Part shown: positions 51,681 through 58,697 of the stretch, in pieces
How positions within the stretch are numbered: position 1 is the stretch's first letter
Layout: every line of letters starts with the position of its first letter
Assembly: GCA_003331425.1 (NCBI GenBank)
Contig: QOOS01000006.1
Location: 1 to 64,000 of the forward strand
Direction of reading: 5' to 3'
DNA length: 64,000 bases
From: Candidatus Nitrosopumilus sp.
GTDB taxonomy: Archaea; Thermoproteota; Nitrososphaeria; Nitrososphaerales; Nitrosopumilaceae
Translations under genes and position numbers: made by a program
Notes under the pieces: model-generated
Database searches by the model: none
What the model saw: only the letters and a program-made list of their open reading frames with translations
What the model was told of the DNA's origin: nothing

Positions 51681-51908
51681 ATGGCTTATTCAGAAAAACC
51701 AAGAAGTAATGCATGGTATTTGCTTCCAATATTCATAGGAATGATTGGAGGAATTATTGGTTATTTGATTATTAGAAAAGATGATCCTCGTAAAGCAAAA
51801 AATTGTATTTACATAGGAATTGTAATGATGATAATTGGAATTATTTTCAATATCATGTTATTAGGAGTAGACGTTGTGGGCAATCCAGGCTTTAATGTTA
51901 ACGTCTAG
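51681..51908 (+). CDS. Small membrane protein, two spans
   Basis: A 75-residue protein. Helices WYLLPIFIGMIGGIIGYLII and CIYIGIVMMIIGIIFNIMLL, joined by a charged loop with RKDDPRKAKN. Starts four bases after the zinc-ribbon gene's stop. Function unknown. Confidence 0.7.
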   Translation: MAYSEKPRSNAWYLLPIFIGMIGGIIGYLIIRKDDPRKAKNCIYIGIVMMIIGIIFNIMLLGVDVVGNPGFNVNV

Positions 51909-51940
51909 TAAATACGATAATTGCCCATCCTAAATTTAAC

Positions 51941-51968
51941 ATATTTCTAAATTCGAATTTAGAAATAT
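51941..51968. repeat. Palindrome family, copy 3 (28-bp perfect palindrome)
   Basis: A perfect dyad: arms ATATTTCTAAATTC and GAATTTAGAAATAT, with the TTCGAA centre. It lies 33 bases after the 51908 gene and about 65 bases before the DUF2299 gene. Confidence 0.9.
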
Positions 51969-52033
51969 ATCTAATTGATAGTAGTGATTTATCAGATTTA
52001 GAATCATATAGAAGTAAATTCAAAAATTCAACA

Positions 52034-52483
52034 ATGAGCGCATCAAGAATGAGAGATAATGTAGAAAGATGGTTAATTCATGAAAGTCTACCATTTGATC
52101 AAGTCAAAAGTGAAGAAAACTCATTCCAAATTCTAGTAAAACATGCAGGTCAATATGGAATACCAGTAGATATTTTTGAACCAAAAGCACAATTAGGAAT
52201 TCTAGTAATAGGGGCAAAAATAGAAATGAAGAATAATCAAATTATCAGATATAGAGGATTTAATGAAGAGGAAAGGACAAAATTTGCTAACAAAGTTTCA
52301 GATTTTTGTAATTCAATTCAAGTAATAAGTAAAATAATCAACGAAGATGGAAAACAGAAAGTTGCAGTTTATGTTGTATTAGATGACAAGGATAACATCA
52401 ACCAACAAACAATGTTTGAAGCAATAGATAGTGTTTCAGATAAACATGAAAAAACAGCCAGGTTTCTATTAAAAACATTTTAA
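52034..52483 (+). CDS. DUF2299-like protein
   Basis: A 149-residue protein. MRDNVERWLIHESLPFDQVK, then VDIFEPKAQLGILVIGAKIE and KVSDFCNSIQVISKIINEDG match the archaeal DUF2299 pattern, which has a secretion-chaperone-like alpha/beta fold. Function unknown. It follows palindrome copy 3 and precedes the G-tract region. Confidence 0.75.
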   Translation: MSASRMRDNVERWLIHESLPFDQVKSEENSFQILVKHAGQYGIPVDIFEPKAQLGILVIGAKIEMKNNQIIRYRGFNEEERTKFANKVSDFCNSIQVISKIINEDGKQKVAVYVVLDDKDNINQQTMFEAIDSVSDKHEKTARFLLKTF

Positions 52484-53124
52484 AAAATCATAGATGAAGA
52501 ATAGACAAATTATTTCTTCCCTAAAGGGGGGGGTAAAACAACAAAATTTTATCAAAAAAAAGTCTTACAACAATATGATGATATTTTTGTAAATGAGATT
52601 TTTGAAAAAAAAGGACAAAAATATTTGTAAAAAAAATTTTTTGAAAATGAGTGGACAAATTATCAAATAATGATGAAATTATAAGATCATGCCTAGGCGT
52701 TAAACCCCCCTATGAAAAAAGGGGTTTCAGGCATATGATGAAATTTTGGAAAACAGGCATTTTGATGGGGGGTTGAGCACTTGTGCCTAGATAGAAAAAG
52801 CAAGAGTAATTCCACCAAGGTATCCCAACAAAGAAGGGGTAATCTTTCTAAAGTAGGCGTAAAAGCTAAACCCCCACAAATTAAGTGAATTTGTAGAAAA
52901 AATCCATAGAAATTGACCAAATATCCCCCAAAAATGAATTTGAAAAGAAGTACAATCCGGGTTAAAAATAATTGAAAATAATGAAATTTATAAAAAAATA
53001 GTCAATTAATTGTCCCAAATACCCCCCTATTTTGACATAATTTTTCCCTACAACATAAAAAACTTCAAAATACTAAAACGAAAATTTACGTTGCAACTAT
53101 ATATCAAAAAAGGAGTGACAAATT
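52484..53124. other. 640-base gene-free region with G/C tracts, hairpins and AT-rich stretches
   Basis: No gene is credible here. Runs of G (52526-52533, 8 bases; 52721-52724; 52767-52772, 6; 52836-52839) and of C (52705-52710; 52871-52875; 52925-52929; 53022-53027) recur every 40-100 bases on both strands. Several are followed, in the G direction, by TTTA or TAAA. AT-rich A/T runs fill 52534-52680. GACAAATTAT occurs near 52504, 52653 and 53118. Candidate origin or other protein-binding array, or a structured RNA; see findings. Confidence 0.6.
52689..52734. other. Imperfect hairpin in the G-tract region
   Basis: ATGCCT (52689-52694) pairs with AGGCAT (52729-52734); inside it AAACCCC (52702-52708) pairs with GGGGTTT (52721-52727) around a 12-base loop. 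GCCTAGGC (52691-52698) is itself a palindrome. A neighbouring pair AGGCA (52755-52759) / TGCCT (52784-52788) flanks the G6 tract. Confidence 0.5.
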
Positions 53125-53610
53125 ATGGCACGAATGGGTTTAGTAATTGTAATTGGAGCAATAATTGGTTCCATGGTACTTGCAAATTACATGTACATGC
53201 AATATCAAACCAATTTCATCGAAGTTAGTGAAGGGGAAACAGTGCTTGTGGGACCAGTAGAATACATAGTAACTTTTGAGGGTACACATGATGGCGATAA
53301 AGAGACAGAGCCAGAAAATACATTTGTAAAAATTGGCATTATTGCAAAAAATATCAGTGATGAAAATACAGTTGTGTCAGGAGGACAATTTTTCTTAATA
53401 GATGAAAAAGATCAAAAACACAAGGCAGTTTTTGGTGAATTTTCATCAAAAGACCTATGGTTAGTAGGATTAGAACCAAACAAGCCAATTGAAGTTACAA
53501 CACAATTTGATATTCCATTTGATGAGGATGAAAATTATAAAGTTGTCATAAGACCGCAAAAGGATCAAGCAACAGTAGATACTGCATCAATTTGTCTTAC
53601 AAATTGTTGA
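53125..53610 (+). CDS. DUF4352-like membrane-anchored protein
   Basis: A 161-residue protein. N-terminal helix (MGLVIVIGAIIGSMVLANYM) anchors it. A beta-sandwich follows with VGPVEYIVTFEG, VKIGIIAKNISDENTVVSGG and FDIPFDEDENYKVVIRP, which fits the DUF4352/TRAP-type immunoglobulin-like fold. Faces outside. Shine-Dalgarno AGGAG lies upstream (53111-53115), unusual here. Confidence 0.8.
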   Translation: MARMGLVIVIGAIIGSMVLANYMYMQYQTNFIEVSEGETVLVGPVEYIVTFEGTHDGDKETEPENTFVKIGIIAKNISDENTVVSGGQFFLIDEKDQKHKAVFGEFSSKDLWLVGLEPNKPIEVTTQFDIPFDEDENYKVVIRPQKDQATVDTASICLTNC

Positions 53611-53712
53611 TCGATAAATTATAAAAAATAAAAAAAGTGTCAAATTTTATTATAGTAAGCGTAGTATTGTGTGACTTTTACTACATAACACATACTATTT
53701 TTGAAAAAAGTC

Positions 53713-54111
53713 ATGGCAATATCTAAAGCCAAAAGAGCTGAAGCAGCTAAGAAAGCAGCAAGAACTCGAAAGAGGAATGCAGCTAAGAAAGCAGCTGAAG
53801 CACTAAAGGCAGCAGCAGCTCGTAAGAGAAAGGCAGCAGCAACTCGAAGGAAGAATGCAGCTAAGAAAGCAGCACCAAAGAGAAAAACTGCAGCAAAGAA
53901 AAAGGCCGCTCCAAAACGTAAGGCAGCTAAAAAGAAAGCAGCTCCAAAACGTAAGGCAGCTAAGAAAAAGGCCGCTCCAAAACGAAAAACTGCAGCAAAG
54001 AAAGCAGCTCCAAAGAGAAAGGCAGCTAAAAAGAAAGCAGCACCAAAACGAAAAGCTGCTCCTAAACGCAAAGCCGCTCCAAAGAGAAAGGCAGCTAAAC
54101 GAAAACGTTAA
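53713..54111 (+). CDS. Lysine/arginine/alanine-rich histone H1-like protein
   Basis: A 132-residue protein from ATG 53713 (MAISKAKRAEAAKKAA). It is almost entirely Lys, Arg, Ala and Pro, repeating AAPKRKAAKK units ten or more times to the last residue (KRKR). Like eukaryotic H1 tails and bacterial AlgP/HctB, it should be disordered and bind DNA. The gene itself has tandem repeats and ends 48 bases before palindrome copy 4. Role in chromatin is an inference. Confidence 0.85.
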   Translation: MAISKAKRAEAAKKAARTRKRNAAKKAAEALKAAAARKRKAAATRRKNAAKKAAPKRKTAAKKKAAPKRKAAKKKAAPKRKAAKKKAAPKRKTAAKKAAPKRKAAKKKAAPKRKAAPKRKAAPKRKAAKRKR

Positions 54112-54158
54112 GCTGTCGAATCACCTTTTTTAAAAATTACCATACTAGATATACTATA

Positions 54159-54180
54159 TTTCTAAATTCGAATTTAGAAA
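54159..54180. repeat. Palindrome family, copy 4
   Basis: A perfect 22-bp palindrome: arms TTTCTAAAT and ATTTAGAAA around TCGA, followed by CATT. Located between the ends of two converging genes (54111 plus; 54204 minus). Confidence 0.9.
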
Positions 54181-54203
54181 CATTATAAATCTACAGATGT
54201 AAA

Positions 54204-54635
54204 TCAATCAGACATCTGCAATTCAGGCAAAACAAAAATTTTTTCAGGCTTAATTTTTAAAATGATTCGTTTCTCATTTTCTTGCTTAAACGGATAATTA
54301 GAACGTCCCATATACTGTTGAGTTAATTTATCAGCATGAATATATTCAGAGTCAGAAATTATTTCAATAACTTTACCTCTAATTGTTGTCATATCAAGAG
54401 GATTATGATTTGAGGTAACAGATACTGCAACACGAGGGTCACGTAAGATATTTTTGTGTTTTATCCTACCCTCAGCAGTATTTACTAAGATAAACCCATC
54501 CTCATAATTTGCCCAAACAGGAGAAACCTGGGGTGAACCATCTTTCATTACAGTTGCAATGAAAACAAGATTTTTTTCTGAAAATAATTTTACAACTTTT
54601 TCATCAGTCATTTTCCTACTATTTGTGGCATCCAT
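54204..54635 (-). CDS. Pyridoxamine 5'-phosphate oxidase-fold (PPOX) protein
   Basis: A 143-residue split-barrel flavin- or F420-binding protein. NLVFIATVMKDGSPQVSPVW, then FILVNTAEGRIKHKNILRDP and RVAVSVTSNHNPLDMTTIRG are family marks. Such proteins usually bind FMN or F420 as homodimers and are F420-dependent reductases in actinobacteria and archaea. The substrate is unknown. Confidence 0.88.
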   Translation of the reverse strand: MDATNSRKMTDEKVVKLFSEKNLVFIATVMKDGSPQVSPVWANYEDGFILVNTAEGRIKHKNILRDPRVAVSVTSNHNPLDMTTIRGKVIEIISDSEYIHADKLTQQYMGRSNYPFKQENEKRIILKIKPEKIFVLPELQMSD

Positions 54636-54743
54636 AAAATAAAGTTTGGATATGTAAAATTTATCATATTTTTATCAAAATTTTGAGTATTTTGATTTTA
54701 CAATGAAAGAATGAATAGATCGCAAAATAAAAAACAATACAAA

Positions 54744-55247
54744 TTATTTTTTATTGGATTTTTCAAGCACGTTAGTCATTGCTCTATTCATAATTTCCAT
54801 TACCAAATATTGTGAATATTCAGCAGATTTCTTACCCTTAGATTTACCAGTTTTAGGCCCAAGAGATTTGAGAATCTTTTCAATTTTCTCAGAGGTATTA
54901 TCAATGATTTTTGAATACGTCGAATCAAAGTTTTCAGGTGTTTGAAAATCTAAGAGTTTTGTAGAAGTGCTGTAAAATTTAGTGATGGCACCTCTAGATT
55001 CTTCAATTCTTGCAATTTCAATTAGTCCAGAATTTTTCAAAATTTCCAAATGATGTCTTACTGTAGTTAGTGCTTTTTTGAATCCGTGTTTTTTTAGTGC
55101 AGTGGATATTTGATCAGCAGACATTGTTTGTCGATATAGAATTTCTACTATTTTTGCTCGTGCAGGGTCTTCAATTGCGCGTGCATCATCTGTGCTCGTA
55201 GTAACAATACGATTTACTTTAATCTCTTTTTCTAATAATGTAGACAT
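54744..55247 (-). CDS. ArsR/HTH-20-type transcriptional regulator
   Basis: A 167-residue protein. Winged helix at residues 25-95: DPARAKIVEILYRQTMSADQ, then TTVRHHLEILKNSGLIEIAR and RGAITKFYSTSTKLLDF. A helical C-terminus (SEKIEKILKSLGPKTGKSKG) with a basic segment. Probably a dimeric repressor. Upstream on its strand lies the 356-base intergenic stretch with a tandem repeat, a likely operator. Confidence 0.85.
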   Translation of the reverse strand: MSTLLEKEIKVNRIVTTSTDDARAIEDPARAKIVEILYRQTMSADQISTALKKHGFKKALTTVRHHLEILKNSGLIEIARIEESRGAITKFYSTSTKLLDFQTPENFDSTYSKIIDNTSEKIEKILKSLGPKTGKSKGKKSAEYSQYLVMEIMNRAMTNVLEKSNKK

Positions 55248-55400
55248 ACAAGAATTGATTTTAATCTGATCTAAAAGATCCTTGTATCATATTTTTTTGT
55301 CTAATCGCATCAATTTTTGTTTACTTTAATAAACTTAGTACCAGTTCTAAAAAAATACTCTATGCTACAAAAACTATTGTAATACATCTAAATAATATAG

Positions 55401-55439
55401 TAGCACTATAATTATTATAATAGCACTTGATAATTATTA
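55401..55439. repeat. Two tandem copies of a 17-19-base repeat upstream of the ArsR gene
   Basis: TAGCACTATAATTATTA (55401-55417) and TAGCACTTGATAATTATTA (55421-55439), followed by TAGTACCAC, are direct repeats with a 20-base period. They sit 150-190 bases ahead of the ArsR start, in a gap of 55248-55603. The rest of the gap is AT-rich and shows no gene. Confidence 0.55.
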
Positions 55440-55603
55440 GTACCACATTAAGTAAAATTGTAGCGGTTAAAAAAATATGAAAATAATGAAATTTCAAAAC
55501 ATATGTTGTCAAATATGCCATATGGGGATAGAATTAAGATAATATGAAAATCAATATTAGAGTTGAAAGTTAGCTAACAGTCAACATTACGTATAGAAAT
55601 TAT

Positions 55604-56437
55604 CTAAAGGGACAATCTAGTTAATTTCTCATATGCAATTACATATCTTTGAGTAATTGTTTGGATTATTTCTGATGGGATTTCTGGTGCAATTGGTTCC
55701 TTTCCACTATTTCGATCATCTTCAAATTGCTTTTGATAACCATTAGCAGTCAACCAATCACGCAAAATTTGTTTGTCGTATGATTCTTGAATTTTTCCAA
55801 TTTCATAGGTTTCTTTTGGCCACAATCTATACTCGTCAGGTCCAATTGAATCCCCTAAAACAATTTCACCATCCAAAAGTCCAAATTCTAATTTTAAATC
55901 AGCTAAAATAAAACCAGCAGCATCAGCTACAATAGCCATTTGATTATAGATATCAATAGATGTTTTCTCTAACCAAGAGTATTGTTGTTCAGAAACTAAA
56001 TTCATTTCTAGTGCTTTTGTTTTGTCAACAGGAATATCATGTTCAGACTTTGTAGTTGGATCAAAAAATGGTTCAGTTAATTTTGCAGCCATTTGAGTAT
56101 CTGTATCATTAGGTAATTGTACATCGCCATTTTTCCATCGACCAATTAAACTACCATAAAAATAGCCTCGAACTACACATTCCATAGGAATCATTGTCAT
56201 TTTTTTAACTGAAATCTCTGTTTCAGATTCTCGCTTTACAAAATGATTTGGAACATCTAGTTTATCAAACCAAAATTCTGCAAAACGGCACAAAACCTCC
56301 CCCTTTTTTGGAATTTCTTGCTTGAATTTTACATCATATGCTGAAACTCGGTTAGAAAATTTGAAGAGTAGGGTACTTTCATCTACGTCATATAGATCCT
56401 TTACCTTACCAGAAGTTAAAAAATTCAAACAATTCAA
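55604..56437 (-). CDS. purC: SAICAR synthetase
   Basis: A 277-residue enzyme joining CAIR and aspartate with ATP. KVKDLYDVDESTLLFKFSNR, then SAYDVKFKQEIPKKGEVLCR, MIPMECVVRGYFYGS and LADLKLEFGLLDGEIVLGDS are the PurC motifs. The TTG at 56437 is taken as start; a TTG at 56428 (MNFLTSGKVKD) is equally good. It is separate from the purF-L-Q block by two small genes. Confidence 0.94.
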   Translation of the reverse strand: MNCLNFLTSGKVKDLYDVDESTLLFKFSNRVSAYDVKFKQEIPKKGEVLCRFAEFWFDKLDVPNHFVKRESETEISVKKMTMIPMECVVRGYFYGSLIGRWKNGDVQLPNDTDTQMAAKLTEPFFDPTTKSEHDIPVDKTKALEMNLVSEQQYSWLEKTSIDIYNQMAIVADAAGFILADLKLEFGLLDGEIVLGDSIGPDEYRLWPKETYEIGKIQESYDKQILRDWLTANGYQKQFEDDRNSGKEPIAPEIPSEIIQTITQRYVIAYEKLTRLSL

Positions 56438-56470
56438 ATTTTGATTAATAGGATTTAACTGCTATGATGG

Positions 56471-56857
56471 CTAGGAACCCATCATACCAACCATCTTAGG
56501 CATTTCACGATAAGCTTTGTTTACAAATACTTCGTTATCAGCACTTATCATAACAAATTGCATCGAATTACCAGGGGGCGGTGAAACAATAATTTTCTTT
56601 CCAGGTTCTAATGATGAGATATCAAGAATATCACCATCTCCAAAATTTATGTGAAGGTTAGTAATGGTTTCAGAACCAGTATTTTGTAAAGTTACCCTAC
56701 CCATGACAAAAAGACTTTGTTTGTCAAGAAGTGGATCAACATATAGAGAATATTTTTCTGTCGAGATGGATAATTTTACAATATCATTTCCAAAAATTAC
56801 AGCCATTGCTCCGATTACAGAAATTCCAATAATCAGAATTATTGAATATGAATTCAA
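56471..56857 (-). CDS. Membrane-anchored beta-rich hypothetical protein
   Basis: A 128-residue protein from TTG 56857. Residues 5-24 (SIILIIGISVIGAMAVIFGN) are an anchor. The rest alternates strands: KQSLFVMGRVTLQNTGSETI and FGDGDILDISSLEPGKKIIV. Looks like a CARDB/Ig-type extracellular domain. No family certain. Lies between purC and the DUF427 gene. Confidence 0.65.
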   Translation of the reverse strand: MNSYSIILIIGISVIGAMAVIFGNDIVKLSISTEKYSLYVDPLLDKQSLFVMGRVTLQNTGSETITNLHINFGDGDILDISSLEPGKKIIVSPPPGNSMQFVMISADNEVFVNKAYREMPKMVGMMGS

Positions 56858-56890
56858 TTTACACCATTAAAAATACTGAAGTACTTTGTT

Positions 56891-57169
56891 TTATTGAATT
56901 TGGACGCCATTCCAAAATGCAACCATACCTTTGATTTTTTTAGCAGCATCATTAGGTTCTGCATAATACCATGCACAATCCTTGTTGGTTTTACCATCAA
57001 CAGTAACAGAGTAATAGTTGGCTTTTCCTTTCCAACCACATACAGTAGTTAGTTCAGTTTTTGAAAAGTATTCTGATTTGATTGAGTCAAATGGAAAATA
57101 ATGATTTCCCTCAACAATTTCAGTATTATCACTTTCAGCGATTACCACATCATTCCAAATTGCTTTCAT
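56891..57169 (-). CDS. DUF427 protein
   Basis: A 92-residue protein. KAIWNDVVIAESDNTEIVEG, NHYFPFDSIKSEYF, VCGWKGKANYYSVTVDG and CAWYYAEPNDAAKKIKG fit the DUF427 beta-roll family. Widespread in bacteria and archaea; function unknown. Confidence 0.9.
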   Translation of the reverse strand: MKAIWNDVVIAESDNTEIVEGNHYFPFDSIKSEYFSKTELTTVCGWKGKANYYSVTVDGKTNKDCAWYYAEPNDAAKKIKGMVAFWNGVQIQ

Positions 57170-57254
57170 GATACTAATAAAAAAATACCATATTTAACCA
57201 AATCTTCTGATTTAGAATAGAGTTTCAAGAAAAATTATCTAAGTCAGTTTAGGA

Positions 57255-58697
57255 TTAATTTTGTGCTTTGACTTGCTCACGTTTTGTAAAGTCTGGTTTT
57301 ATTCCAAGCGAATCATAGTTTCCAGATGAGCATGTAAAGCACATAGAATCCTTTGGCATTCCTACAGCATCAGCTAAATTCTCAGCATCATTATATCCTA
57401 AAAAGTCAACACCAATACTTTTTCGTACCATTTCAGTTATTTCTTCAGTGTTCATTTCTTTACCATCAGTAAATGTTGCAAGTTCCTCTTGAGACGGAAA
57501 ATCAATTCCAGCATAACAAGGATAGTTAATTTGTGGATATGTAATTAGCATGCTAATTTTTTTAGCACCTGCTCTTCTGAGTGCTTTGATTATAGCTTTA
57601 GAACTAGTACCTCTGACTAAACTATCATCAATTACTACAACATGTTTGTCTCGAATTATTTCACTGATTGGAATTATCCATCGGTTAATTTCTACTCTGT
57701 CACTTTGGTGAGGTTCAATGAAACTTCTCAAAGGACCTTTCTTGCTGTATCTGTCTTTTAGTAGTCCCTCATCAAAAGAGACTCCAAGTTCTTGTGCATA
57801 ACCCAAGGCTGCAGGTCTTGCAGAATCTGGAACAGGAATTACTAAATCTGCATCTCTAATTGGGAATTTTTTTGCCATAAATCTTCCAATATTTTTTCTA
57901 GAAACGTAAATGTTGTGTCCTTCCATCATACTTGATGGATGTGCAAAGTAAGTAAATTCAAATGAACAATGTGCACGAGACGTATCATCTGAGAACTTTT
58001 CAGTCTCTAAACCATTTTTACTTAATTTAATTAATTCACCAGGTACTACATCTCTTTGCAACGTTGCAGCAACTGCAGTTACAGCTGCTGATTCAGAAGT
58101 TACAATGTATGTGTCATCAGATTCTTTATGGCCCAAAACCATTGGACGAAATCCTTTAGGATCTCTTGCAGCATATACGGAATTATCATCAGAAATAAAA
58201 GTAAAACAATACGAACCAACCATTTCATTTTTTAAAATTGAAAGTGCTTTTCCCATTTCCCCATTTTCAGAAATTAATGAAACCAATCTTTCTGCAGCAA
58301 CCAAAGTATCACTTGCATTTTGTGGTGTAAAAGAACAACCTCCAACTAAATTTGATAATTCTTGGGCATTAGCAATGGTTCCATTATGTGCAATACAAAG
58401 ATCTTTTACTTTGAGTGGTTGAGCATTTGCCAAAGTACTGGTTCCCATTGTAGAATATCTAACATGTCCAATTACACATGGAGATGCATATTCTTGTGCA
58501 ATTTTTTTAAATTCTGATGAAGAATGAGAAACTAAACCTACTTTTTTGAATGGTGGTTTGTTAGGTACTGCAAATCCCCATGCCTCTTGTCCTCTATGTT
58601 GTAAAGCACGTAATGCATCAAAAACCATAGGAACGACATTCTTTCCAGACAGACTGTAAATTCCTACTACTCCACAATTTTCTTTAACTTTAGGCAC
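57255..58697 (-). CDS. purF: Amidophosphoribosyltransferase
   Basis: A 480-residue Ntn-type glutamine amidotransferase starting purine synthesis (PRPP to phosphoribosylamine). MPKVKENCGVVG gives a 7-residue propeptide and nucleophile C8. HRGQEAWGFAV and the PRTase motif VVVIDDSLVRGTSSKAI are clear. Cysteines near the end (YPCYAGIDFPS; SMCFTCSSGNYD) match the type with a [4Fe-4S] cluster. Its start overlaps purL's end by eight bases. Confidence 0.96.
   Translation of the reverse strand: MPKVKENCGVVGIYSLSGKNVVPMVFDALRALQHRGQEAWGFAVPNKPPFKKVGLVSHSSSEFKKIAQEYASPCVIGHVRYSTMGTSTLANAQPLKVKDLCIAHNGTIANAQELSNLVGGCSFTPQNASDTLVAAERLVSLISENGEMGKALSILKNEMVGSYCFTFISDDNSVYAARDPKGFRPMVLGHKESDDTYIVTSESAAVTAVAATLQRDVVPGELIKLSKNGLETEKFSDDTSRAHCSFEFTYFAHPSSMMEGHNIYVSRKNIGRFMAKKFPIRDADLVIPVPDSARPAALGYAQELGVSFDEGLLKDRYSKKGPLRSFIEPHQSDRVEINRWIIPISEIIRDKHVVVIDDSLVRGTSSKAIIKALRRAGAKKISMLITYPQINYPCYAGIDFPSQEELATFTDGKEMNTEEITEMVRKSIGVDFLGYNDAENLADAVGMPKDSMCFTCSSGNYDSLGIKPDFTKREQVKAQN

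Noticed and set aside
52693-52920. A 75-codon minus-strand ORF in the G-tract region
   Set aside because: It is Cys/His/Phe/Leu rich without a domain pattern, has no Shine-Dalgarno or TATA, and covers the hairpin and C-tracts, so it is more likely chance.
53640-54071. Minus-strand ORF opposite the lysine-rich gene
   Set aside because: The Ala/Phe repeat mirrors the AAPKRK repeat on the other strand; not an independent gene. The same applies to 6967-7188 and to the shifted plus-strand ORF at 53855-54133.
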